DNA of 6,930 nt from positions 1 to 6,930 of the forward strand of contig CAKZUS010000039.1 in assembly GCA_937921805.1 (NCBI GenBank), in the 5' to 3' direction. The notes below the pieces were generated by a model that saw nothing but the letters and a program-made list of their open reading frames with translations, was not told the DNA's origin and searched no databases. This document shows, one piece after another, positions 1 to 6,295 of this stretch (its first letter is position 1; every line of letters starts with the position of its first letter). Made by a program: the position numbers and the translations under genes. The stretch comes from an uncultured Granulosicoccaceae bacterium (GTDB lineage: Bacteria; Pseudomonadota; Gammaproteobacteria; JABXHR01).

Positions 1-350
1 GTTTGCAGCGCTTCGAGCACCGAGGCGCTGACATCAGTATCGGCCCGGTCTCCTTCAGCGGCAAGACGCACCAACACCTCGTTGCGGCTCCCGAAGTACT
101 GCACCTGGGCGTCTTCGATGCCAGCATCGAGCAGTGCCTGGCGCATCGGCACCAGCTCTAGTGGCTGCTCTGCCCCCACTTCAATTTGGTATCCCCCCGT
201 AAAGTCCAAACCCAACTGCAGTCCGCGCGTGGCTAAACTCGCAATGGAGATGACAATCAATACGGTCGAGATGATCAGCGCAATGGTGCGCTTGCCGACA
301 AAGTCAAACCGACCAAAATCGGTCATCGTCAATTCAGTATCTTCTTGCAT
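1..350 (-). CDS. secF: Protein translocase subunit SecF, N-terminal part (runs off left edge)
   Basis: SecF pairs with SecD in the inner membrane. Together they use the proton motive force to pull preproteins out of SecYEG on the periplasmic side. I translated this stretch by hand because the frame has no stop inside the window. The visible 116 residues start MQEDTELTMTDFGRFDFVGK, followed by a hydrophobic segment at about 22-40 (TM1). The family motif GLDFTGG lies at 47-53 and the start of the periplasmic domain follows. About two thirds of a usual SecF of 300-odd residues is missing, including the later membrane helices. The ATG at 348-350 is chosen because a good Shine-Dalgarno (AGGAAG) sits 5 nt upstream. 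An in-frame ATG eight codons later is less likely. The start is 9 nt after the secD stop, so the genes are co-transcribed and probably translationally coupled. Confidence 0.95.
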   Translation of the reverse strand, partial: MQEDTELTMTDFGRFDFVGKRTIALIISTVLIVISIASLATRGLQLGLDFTGGYQIEVGAEQPLELVPMRQALLDAGIEDAQVQYFGSRNEVLVRLAAEGDRADTDVSASVLEALQ

Positions 351-355
351 GAGAG

Positions 356-362
356 CTTCCTA
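356..362 (-). promoter_or_regulatory. Shine-Dalgarno of secF overlapping the secD stop codon
   Basis: Read on the minus strand, TAGGAAG contains the secD stop (TAG) and a strong ribosome binding site 5 nt before the secF ATG. A ribosome ending secD would be sitting on the secF initiation site, which fits coupled synthesis of two subunits needed in equal amounts. Confidence 0.7.
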
Positions 363-2213
363 AATCGGCAGGCGTTCGAGACGCTTGCTGCCATAGAGCC
401 AGTTCACGAGCGCTCGGGTGCCCCAAATCGCGGTAAACATAGAGGTGACGATGCCAAAAGACAGCGTAATGGCAAAGCCTTTGATGGGTCCCGTGCCAAA
501 ACCGAATAACACCAGTGCTGCAATCAGCGTCGTGATATTCGCATCAGCGATAGTAATCACCGCTTTTTCATAGCCCGCATTAATAGCCCCCGCGACTGCC
601 GCCCCATTGCGCAGCTCTTCTTTAATGCGCTCGAAGATCAAGACATTGGCATCCACCGCCATGCCCACTGTGAGCACGATGCCTGCGATGCCTGGCAGCG
701 TGAGAGTCGCCTGTAGGAGCGAGAGTGCAGCGACCAGCAACACCAGATTCAGCGCCAGTGCAAGATTCGCGATCAGGCCAAACACTTTGTAGTAGAGCGC
801 CATAAACAACAGCACAAAGCCAAAGCCGACCAGCACCGACATCAAGCCTTGCTCGATATTGTCCTCTCCGAGGCTCGGACCGACAGTGCGCTCCTCGATG
901 ATTTCAACAGGCGCCCGCAGCGCTCCCGCGCGCAGCAGCAAGGCCAAATCGCGCGCTTCCTGGGATGCTAGGCCAGTCGTCTGAAAGCGATTGCTCAGCA
1001 CATCACGAATCGTAGCGGTGTTGATGACCTCTTGCGTCTCGTTGCGTTCGCGCTGCACTTCGCCATCGACCATCGTTGTGGTCGTGCGAGTTTCGATAAA
1101 GACCACTGCCATCAAATTGCCAATATTCTCAGCGGTAATGCGCTGCATTCGCCGCGCACCCTTGCTGTCGAGGTCAACAAATACGGCAGGAGAGCCGCTC
1201 TGGCTATCAATGCCCGCGCTGGCATTGGTAATCTGATCCCCCGTGGCAATTACATCGCGGCGCAGCAAAATCGGGCTGCCGTCATCGCGTTGAGAAAACA
1301 GCTGCGCATTGGCGGGCGCCCGCCCGGTTGCCTCGGCACTAAACCAGTCATTGGCGCTGCCGTAAACCAAGCGATATTCCAAAGTCGCTGTCGAGCCGAG
1401 AATCTCCCGCGCGCGCTCAGGATCTTGTACGCCGGGAAGCTGCACAACGATGCGGTCGTTGCCTTGGCGCTGAATAACAGGCTCTGCCACACCCAGGGCA
1501 TTCACCCGATTGCGCAGCGTAATTATATTCTGCTGCAGGGCACTGTCGCGCTCTTCGAGGATGGCGTTTTCGGTCAGATTCGCCACCAAAAACAAATCAT
1601 CGCCCTGCTCCGTGCGCGTAAGCTGCAGCTCTAGATACTGCCGAGAAATCGCGGCAGAGGCCGCATCGCGCGACGCCTCATCACTAAAGCGAATGCGCAA
1701 TTCGTGGCCATCGCGGACCACACCGCGGTATTTGATGTCGCGCTCTCGCAGCCCCGTGCGCAGATCTTGGCGCAGGGACTCGACACGGGTATCAATGGCC
1801 GCCTCCATGTCCACTTGCATCAAAAAATGCACCCCGCCGCGCAAATCCAGCCCCAAGGCCATCGGCGAGGCAAAGCTGCGCAACCAATCGGGCGTAGCAG
1901 GCACGAGATTAAGGCTGATGCTGTAACGCTGGCCTAGCTCGGCCTTGAGCACATCACTGGCTTTGCGCTGCGCGTCAAGGTTGTCAAATTGCAACACCAG
2001 GCGCTCCGCATCAAGATCGAAGCGCTGCGGAGTCAGCTCGGCGTTTTCCAATGTGGCCAAGGCACGCTCGGTCGTGTCGACCGCCAGCGGTCCGTTGAGC
2101 GCATTGAGCTGCACAGCCGGCTTTTTGCCGTAGAGATTAGGTAGTGCATACAGCACGCCCAAGGCGACCACCAAAGCGATCAGTAGGTTTTTCCAAAAGG
2201 GGTATCTATTCAT
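360..2213 (-). CDS. secD: Protein translocase subunit SecD
   Basis: SecD is the large subunit of the SecDF-YajC complex. It works at the periplasmic face of SecYEG in a proton-driven late step of protein export. The 617 residues match the usual gammaproteobacterial length (E. coli about 615). TM1 is at about 7-27, with the family-typical start MNRYPFWKN and YALPNLYG at 22-29. The motif GLDLRGGVHF is at 121-130, followed by the large periplasmic region to about 435. APVEIIEERTVGPSLG is at 434-449. Five further helices follow at about 453-474, 477-499, 505-526, 553-573 and 578-602. The motif TVGMAVDANVLIFERIKEE (515-533) carries Asp521 inside the membrane, equivalent to the conserved aspartate needed for proton-linked function. 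The gene is intact. It begins 40 nt after yajC and ends 9 nt before secF. The nearest purine-rich ribosome site (GGAGAAG, 2232-2238) is 18 nt from the ATG, unusually far, but no better in-frame start exists upstream. Confidence 0.98.
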   Translation of the reverse strand: MNRYPFWKNLLIALVVALGVLYALPNLYGKKPAVQLNALNGPLAVDTTERALATLENAELTPQRFDLDAERLVLQFDNLDAQRKASDVLKAELGQRYSISLNLVPATPDWLRSFASPMALGLDLRGGVHFLMQVDMEAAIDTRVESLRQDLRTGLRERDIKYRGVVRDGHELRIRFSDEASRDAASAAISRQYLELQLTRTEQGDDLFLVANLTENAILEERDSALQQNIITLRNRVNALGVAEPVIQRQGNDRIVVQLPGVQDPERAREILGSTATLEYRLVYGSANDWFSAEATGRAPANAQLFSQRDDGSPILLRRDVIATGDQITNASAGIDSQSGSPAVFVDLDSKGARRMQRITAENIGNLMAVVFIETRTTTTMVDGEVQRERNETQEVINTATIRDVLSNRFQTTGLASQEARDLALLLRAGALRAPVEIIEERTVGPSLGEDNIEQGLMSVLVGFGFVLLFMALYYKVFGLIANLALALNLVLLVAALSLLQATLTLPGIAGIVLTVGMAVDANVLIFERIKEELRNGAAVAGAINAGYEKAVITIADANITTLIAALVLFGFGTGPIKGFAITLSFGIVTSMFTAIWGTRALVNWLYGSKRLERLPI

Positions 2214-2253
2214 GGGCAGTGTGCGTGCAAGCTTCTCCAGGTGATGGGGCGAG

Positions 2254-2577
2254 TTAGAGTTTTTTCAAGGTTCCCTTGGGCAAGAGGCTTGCCACCGCGT
2301 TTTTTTGGATATGCACTTCGACCTCAGCGGCGATCTGCAAACCAATAAAACTCTCGTCCACTTTTGTGACCGTACCAGCCAACCCGCCATTGGAGATCAC
2401 TTCATCTCCTTTTTTGACCGCCTCGACCATCGCTGCGTGCTCCTTGGCACGCTTTTGCTGCGGACGGATCAATAGGAAGTAAAACACCACCAATAATAAA
2501 ACCGGAAAGGCCAAGCCCAACAAGCTTCCCTCTCCCCCAGCGCTCTGCGCCATCGCATCTTCAATAAAAAAGCCCAT
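2254..2577 (-). CDS. yajC: Sec translocon accessory protein YajC
   Basis: YajC is a small inner-membrane protein that associates with SecDF. It is encoded just upstream of secD in most proteobacteria and is usually dispensable. The 107 residues match the family length (E. coli 110). One membrane helix spans about 18-37. It is followed by the signature RPQQKRAKEH (38-47), the conserved stretch KGDEVISNGGLAGTVTKV (56-73), and an end (LLPKGTLKKL) similar to that of E. coli YajC. The start at 2577 is supported by the E. coli-like opening MGFFIEDAMAQ and a weak ribosome site (TGGA) about 6 nt upstream. A later ATG at residue 9 would lose this conserved opening. It is the first gene of the operon here, because the next gene upstream (YfiM-like) points the other way. 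Confidence 0.97.
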   Translation of the reverse strand: MGFFIEDAMAQSAGGEGSLLGLAFPVLLLVVFYFLLIRPQQKRAKEHAAMVEAVKKGDEVISNGGLAGTVTKVDESFIGLQIAAEVEVHIQKNAVASLLPKGTLKKL

Positions 2578-2607
2578 GCTTATATCCAGATTCGCTCAAA
2601 GTCGCTT

Positions 2608-2616
2608 AGTATGCCA
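2608..2616 (-). promoter_or_regulatory. Possible extended -10 promoter for yajC-secD-secF
   Basis: The minus strand reads TGG followed by CATACT. This is a TGN extended -10 with 4 of 6 matches to TATAAT, about 31 nt before the yajC ATG, giving a leader of about 24 nt. I see no good -35 box at 16-19 nt upstream. The call rests on position and the extended -10 only. Confidence 0.25.
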
Positions 2617-2676
2617 CAAGCCCCCTTCGGATCCCGAACCCCGATGCGTCGATTACGCCCGAGCTACCTAGCCTTT

Positions 2677-2982
2677 ATGCGGCCTTTTGCGCGGCCTTTT
2701 ACACAGCTGTGTTGTTTGAGTGTGCTGCTTGGCGCCTGCAGCACGGGCAAAGACCCCTGGCTAGGCCAAGACAAAGCCCTGCATTTTGTCGCCTCGGCCT
2801 TGATAGCGCAGCACCTCAACACTCAACTTGACGACCCACAACAAGCGGCAATGATGACACTCGCCATTGGCGCCGCCAAAGAAGGATGGGACGACTACCG
2901 CAACCCCGGCAGTGCAAGCTGGCGCGATATGAGCTGGAATCTTGCAGGTACAGTAGCTGCGCTCGGCGCATCGCCCGAATAG
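2677..2982 (+). CDS. Small lipoprotein, YfiM-like (function unknown)
   Basis: This is a predicted lipoprotein of about 101 residues. From the ATG at 2677 it opens MRPFARPFTQ, then a short hydrophobic core and the lipobox LLGAC, so the lipidated cysteine would be residue 21. The mature part has DKALHFVASALIAQHL and GAAKEGWDDYRNPGSASWRD, then MSWNLAGTVAA. This pattern (DKAxHF, GAxKExWD, SWxDxxWxxAG) matches what I recall of E. coli YfiM and the DUF2279-type lipoproteins, whose role is not known. Longer starts at 2611 (123 aa) and 2644 (112 aa) are in frame. I prefer 2677 because it gives a normal signal peptide and leaves 99 bp for the divergent promoters; no start has a strong ribosome site. 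The protein stops soon after the WNLAG motif, so its end may be shorter than in relatives. It is transcribed away from yajC and towards the DUF1127 gene. Confidence 0.75.
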   Translation: MRPFARPFTQLCCLSVLLGACSTGKDPWLGQDKALHFVASALIAQHLNTQLDDPQQAAMMTLAIGAAKEGWDDYRNPGSASWRDMSWNLAGTVAALGASPE

Positions 2983-2994
2983 AGTCACTCGGGC
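2973..2994. repeat. Inverted repeat at the end of the lipoprotein gene (possible terminator)
   Basis: GCCCGA (2973-2978) and TCGGGC (2989-2994) can form a 6-bp G/C-rich stem with a 10-nt loop. It overlaps the stop codon of the lipoprotein gene and lies in the short gap before the convergent DUF1127 gene. A second small stem, TAGTG/CACTA (3005-3017), follows directly. Neither has a run of T after it, so a role in termination is only possible. Confidence 0.25.
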
Positions 2995-3014
2995 AGAGGC
3001 ACAATAGTGCTGCA

Positions 3015-3254
3015 CTAAGCCTTCCACCGAACCAAACGCTCAGCCGCCGTGGAGCGGTATTGCTCCCAGGGAAGATCCCACCAAGCACGGCGTGCTTCTC
3101 GGCGCGCGGCTGTGGGACACAAGCCAATATCAACAAGCTCCGCAGCACTGAGGCGACGCAGGGCATGACGCTGGCGCTGTACATCCAACACAAAGTCCAG
3201 CGGGCGCCGGCATTCAGACAGTGAGTTGAACACAAAGATAGTAGCCAGTTGCAT
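3015..3254 (-). CDS. Small DUF1127 (YjiS-like) protein
   Basis: This 79-residue protein has a clear DUF1127 core at about 29-63: RHALRRLSAAELVDIGL, then an arginine-rich stretch (RREARRAWW) and LPW. The family pattern is L.xLsdxeLxDIGL followed by a basic region and an aromatic near the end. Such proteins are small, basic and often RNA-binding or of unknown role; Rhodobacter CcaF1 is one studied RNA-binding example. The first 25 residues and the last 15 (EQYRSTAAERLVRWK) fall outside the core. The start at 3254 has a good ribosome site (GGAG, 6 nt spacing). The gene is divergent from the MocR-type regulator at 3369, the same arrangement as yjiS next to yjiR in E. coli, so regulation by that protein is likely. 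Its end lies 32 bp from the end of the YfiM-like gene. Confidence 0.82.
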   Translation of the reverse strand: MQLATIFVFNSLSECRRPLDFVLDVQRQRHALRRLSAAELVDIGLCPTAARREARRAWWDLPWEQYRSTAAERLVRWKA

Positions 3255-3368
3255 TGTTTTCTCCAGTACAAAGTATGATGACAGTCTACGGCGCGATAAC
3301 TGCCTTCAACAGGGTCACTTTGAATGACTTAGGGCAGACCTACTCTTCTCTCTCTGGCGGCACGGATC
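3255..3368. promoter_or_regulatory. Divergent promoter region between DUF1127 and MocR-type genes
   Basis: These 114 bp must hold both promoters and probably the regulator's operator. On the minus strand GGAG (3261-3264) is the ribosome site of the DUF1127 gene. TAGACT (3283-3288) with TTGAAG (3304-3309), 15 nt apart, is a weak promoter candidate for that gene. On the plus strand TTGAAT (3320-3325) with TACTCT (3341-3346), also 15 nt apart, is a weak candidate for the regulator. Its own ribosome site is poor (GGAT just before the ATG). None of these boxes is strong, which would fit promoters that need an activator. Confidence 0.45.
3314..3328. promoter_or_regulatory. Candidate operator: GTCA-N7-TGAC inverted repeat
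   Basis: GTCA (3314-3317) and TGAC (3325-3328) form an imperfect palindrome; 10 of 15 positions match the reverse complement. A further TGAC with an attached GTC lies at 3279-3286. The sites overlap the candidate -35 boxes of both divergent genes, as an operator of an autoregulating MocR protein might. Four-base arms are short and could occur by chance. Confidence 0.25.
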
Positions 3369-4757
3369 ATGGACTTACGCATAGACTGTACTGGCGTTCG
3401 TACCGGTACAATTACTCAGTACCTTGTCGATAAGATCAGCGCCATGATTCGCGCCCAGACTTTGCCTCCTGGTAGCCGTCTGCCGTCTATCCGGCGCTTT
3501 GCTGAGCGCAATGGCGTGAGTCGCTTTACCACCGTGCAAGTCTATGACCGCTTAGTTGCCTCAGGGGTATTGCAATCGCGCCCTGGTGCAGGGTTTTTTG
3601 TACGCGACGAGCAGATTGTGGTCATCCCCGATGAGGGCACCGAGGTGAATCTGTCTGCGCTGCACCTAGCCACGCAGGCGGTATCAAGGCTCAATGTGAG
3701 CGCCGGCACGCTACCAGGGCGCTGGCTCAATACCGAAGACCTGCAACGTGCGGTACGCAAAGCCGCCCGGCAGTGCGGCGAGGACTTTGCTGAGAGCTAC
3801 TCTGCCATTGAAGGCTATGGCCCATTGCGCGAGCAGATCCGCCTGCAATTGACCCACATTGGGGTGAACTGCGACATTTCCCAAATCATGACCACCAGCG
3901 GCGCCGTATCGGCCACTGACCTGATCATCCGTACTTGCGTCAAGCCGGGCGATACGGTGCTATGCGATGATCCGGGGTATATGGTCTTTCGCGATTTGAT
4001 CAGCGGCACTGGGGCCAAACTGATCGCCCTTCCCAGAACGCCTGAAGGGCTAGACCTCGAAGCGCTCGCCACTGTGGCCGAGCAGCACCGGCCCGTGCTG
4101 TTCTACACCAGTTCGGTCAACCATAATCCCACCGGGCAAACTCTCAATCCGCAGCAACTACACGCCACACTACGCATTGCCGAACGCTATGACTTTCGTA
4201 TCATTGACGATGACAGCGCGGGTTTTCTGCACGCCGATAATCCCTTGTGTTTCGCCAGCCTCGACGGCCTGGAGCGGGTGTTCCACGTCAACTCCTACTC
4301 CAAGAACATCTCTGGGCGACTGCGAGTCGGCTATGTCGCAACGCCAAAACCGTGGCGTACGGAGCTATTGCGCAAACGCCTCTTAGGCGCCCGAGCGAGC
4401 GAACTAGCCGAGCGCGTGGTGTACGAGATTCTCACTGACGGCGGGTTTCGCAAGCACCAAAACCAGCTCCTAGAGCACGTTAACCAAGCCCGCGAGCGCA
4501 GTATTGCGCTGCTGCGTGAGCACGGGTTTGAGTTCTTCCACCTCCCCGCCAATGGTCCCGTGCTCTGGGCGCGCCCCCCTGGCGATACGGCGGCGTTTAT
4601 CGAGGCGGCACGCAAGGCCGATATTGATGTGTTATTCGGCACTCACTTTTATGCCGAGCGACGCGAAAGCCACTGGATTCGCCTGGCTGTCGCGCACTGC
4701 ATCTCAGCCGAGTTTGTGCGCTTTATTCAGGGATACCAGCCCGTCTACGCCTCTTAG
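3369..4757 (+). CDS. MocR-family transcriptional regulator (GntR HTH plus aminotransferase-like domain), YjiR-like
   Basis: This is a 462-residue fusion of a GntR-type winged helix and a fold-type I aminotransferase domain. The DNA-binding part spans about 14-78, with LPSIRRFAERNGVSRFTTVQVYDRL (split at 38-62) and GVLQSRPGAGFFV. The PLP domain follows from about 100: GYGPLREQI (149-157), NHNPTG (251-256), IIDDDSAGFL (278-287), SYSK with the PLP lysine K312, then RLRVGY, and a carboxylate-binding arginine at R438 (WIRLAV). MocR proteins sense PLP or an amino compound bound to it and usually regulate a neighbouring gene. The residue after the DDD motif, normally tyrosine in the DDxY pattern, is alanine (A284), so cofactor contacts are altered. 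The divergent DUF1127 gene is the likely target. TauR, a taurine-pathway regulator, is also a MocR protein, so a link to the sulfonate-like genes downstream is possible but unproven. The stop codon overlaps that of the convergent CoA ligase. Confidence 0.93.
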   Translation: MDLRIDCTGVRTGTITQYLVDKISAMIRAQTLPPGSRLPSIRRFAERNGVSRFTTVQVYDRLVASGVLQSRPGAGFFVRDEQIVVIPDEGTEVNLSALHLATQAVSRLNVSAGTLPGRWLNTEDLQRAVRKAARQCGEDFAESYSAIEGYGPLREQIRLQLTHIGVNCDISQIMTTSGAVSATDLIIRTCVKPGDTVLCDDPGYMVFRDLISGTGAKLIALPRTPEGLDLEALATVAEQHRPVLFYTSSVNHNPTGQTLNPQQLHATLRIAERYDFRIIDDDSAGFLHADNPLCFASLDGLERVFHVNSYSKNISGRLRVGYVATPKPWRTELLRKRLLGARASELAERVVYEILTDGGFRKHQNQLLEHVNQARERSIALLREHGFEFFHLPANGPVLWARPPGDTAAFIEAARKADIDVLFGTHFYAERRESHWIRLAVAHCISAEFVRFIQGYQPVYAS

Positions 4758-6295
4758 CGCACACACTCGGCTAGCTTGAGACGTTGGATTTTGCCGGACG
4801 GCCCTTTGGGCAGTTCCACCAAAATATGCACACAATCCGGTGATTTAAACTCTCCCAGGCGCTGCTGGCAGAGGCGAATCAGCGTGGCACTGTCCGCCTG
4901 CGAACCAGCACGCAGCACTACCGCTGCCTCCACGCGCTCGCCATAGCGCTCGCAAGGTTGCGCAAACGCCGCCGCTTCGATCACATCGGCGTGTGCGTAG
5001 AGGGCTTCGTCGACTTCACGCGGGGCGATGTTTTCTCCGCCTTTAATAATCAGCTCTTTGAGCCGCCCTGTCACAAATACATAGCCGTCTTCGTCGATGC
5101 GCCCCAGGTCACCGCTGCGCAGCCAGCCATCGGCCGTGAAACTCGCCGCGTTGGCTTCGGGGTTATCAAGATAGCCGCGCATCACATTTGGGCCGCGTAT
5201 GGCAATCTCGCCCTCCACGCCTGCGGGCAGCGGGGCGAGGTCCGGCCCAAGAATGCACACTTCGTTGCCCACCGCGACGCCAGGAGAGCCGATTTTGCGC
5301 GTGCCAAGGGGGTTGGAGAGAATCTGGGCGGCGGTTTCGGTCAAGCCCATCGTCTCGACAATAGAGACGCCAAAGCGTGCTTCAAAAGCCTCGTGTACTT
5401 CGGGCGCTAGCGGCGCGGAGGCGGAGCGTCCAAAGCGCAGAGTCGTCTGCTTGGACGGGGATGCAGCACCGTGGAGCAGATGCGAGATAATCGTCGGCAC
5501 TACGGAAAACCAGCTCACGGCGTGCTGGTCGCACAGCTCCCAAAAGCGACGGGCCGAAAAGCGCTCACACACGACCACCGACCCACCGGAGACCAGCGGC
5601 GCCATCAGCGTCACGCACAAGCCGTTGATGTGATAAATCGGCAGCACACACAGCGCCCGATCTGCCGCCGTGAGCGCGTGCGCCAAAGCCGTCGTCCAGC
5701 CCCCCGCTAACAAGCTCGCATGGCTGTGCACGACGCCTTTCGGGCGACCCGTCGTGCCGGAGGTGTACATCAATAGCGCGTCATCTTCGGCGCTCAGCGC
5801 CGGCAGGTCACTCAAGCTAGGCGAGCTAGGCGCGCTGCGCTGTTGCAGCAGCTCGCCCACACTCACGACGATGCTGTCTTGATTTGGCAGTGTCTCGGGC
5901 AACAGCGCCCGCTGCGCCTGCCCGCAGAGAAGCATCTTCGCCTTGCTATGTTGCAAGGCATAGGCGATCGCGTCTGGCCCCGCTACCAGGTTGATCAGCG
6001 TCGCGCGAAAACCGCCATACAACACGCCAAACAGCGCCACAACACCATCGCGACCATTGCTGTGCAATAGCGCAACGCTCTCGCCTTTGCGAGCGCCCAG
6101 GCCCACTAAAGCTTGGGCCACTCGGGAGGCGCCTTCATGGAGCTGACGCCAGCTTATCGCGGTGTCATCGGGGAAGACATGGCTGATCGCATCGCTCTCG
6201 CAGCGGTGCTGTAGCCAGTCGCGTACGCTGCCCATAGGCGGCCCCATAGACGACAAACTAGACGATGCCAAAGGCGAGACACGCGCTACACTCAC
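4754..6295 (-). CDS. AMP-forming acyl-CoA ligase (ANL superfamily), possibly sulfoacetate-CoA ligase SauT-like
   Basis: This enzyme activates a carboxylic acid with ATP to an acyl-adenylate and transfers it to CoA. All core motifs are intact: the phosphate-binding loop YTSGTTGRPKGV (177-188), LPIYHINGL (218-226), the A5 motif ETMGLTETA (314-322), GWLRSGDLG with Asp396 (390-398), the hinge region GRLKELIIKGGENIAPREVDE (split at 410-430), and the catalytic lysine K502 in PSGKIQR near the end. The 513-residue length is normal for a soluble family member. The GTG start at 6295 overlaps the upstream gene's TGA stop (GTGA) and has GGGAG 11 nt before it. The first 20 residues are serine-rich and look unconserved, so ATG codons at 6247 or 6235 are real alternatives. 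The acylating aldehyde dehydrogenase upstream suggests a SauT role. A ligase for another short acid remains possible because motifs alone do not fix the substrate. Confidence 0.93.
   Translation of the reverse strand: MSVARVSPLASSSLSSMGPPMGSVRDWLQHRCESDAISHVFPDDTAISWRQLHEGASRVAQALVGLGARKGESVALLHSNGRDGVVALFGVLYGGFRATLINLVAGPDAIAYALQHSKAKMLLCGQAQRALLPETLPNQDSIVVSVGELLQQRSAPSSPSLSDLPALSAEDDALLMYTSGTTGRPKGVVHSHASLLAGGWTTALAHALTAADRALCVLPIYHINGLCVTLMAPLVSGGSVVVCERFSARRFWELCDQHAVSWFSVVPTIISHLLHGAASPSKQTTLRFGRSASAPLAPEVHEAFEARFGVSIVETMGLTETAAQILSNPLGTRKIGSPGVAVGNEVCILGPDLAPLPAGVEGEIAIRGPNVMRGYLDNPEANAASFTADGWLRSGDLGRIDEDGYVFVTGRLKELIIKGGENIAPREVDEALYAHADVIEAAAFAQPCERYGERVEAAVVLRAGSQADSATLIRLCQQRLGEFKSPDCVHILVELPKGPSGKIQRLKLAECVR
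6292..6295 (-). promoter_or_regulatory. GTGA stop/start overlap coupling dehydrogenase and ligase genes
   Basis: On the minus strand the four bases GTGA hold both the GTG start proposed for the ligase and the TGA stop of the aldehyde dehydrogenase. This is a classic sign of translational coupling in an operon. It holds only if the GTG, not a later ATG, is the true start. Confidence 0.6.

Noticed and set aside
82..363. Plus-strand open frame of 93 codons at the left edge
   Set aside because: It lies opposite secF, whose translation (GLDFTGG motif, membrane helix, strong ribosome site) is convincing; the plus-strand product has no domain features.
1032..1634. Long open frame (200 codons) on the plus strand inside secD
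   Set aside because: It is fully antisense to an intact, motif-complete secD, has no recognisable domain, and reflects the GC-rich codon pattern of the other strand.
3005..3017. Stem TAGTG/CACTA considered as an independent terminator
   Set aside because: The stem is 5 bp with a 3-nt loop and no T-run follows on either strand.
2761..3271. Overlapping frames of 88, 151 and 112 codons around the lipoprotein and DUF1127 genes
   Set aside because: They conflict with the YfiM-like and DUF1127 frames, which match known families, and show no signal or domain of their own.
3343..3356. Short CT-rich run before the MocR start, considered as a slippage repeat
   Set aside because: It is only a few units long and not perfectly regular; nothing suggests phase variation.
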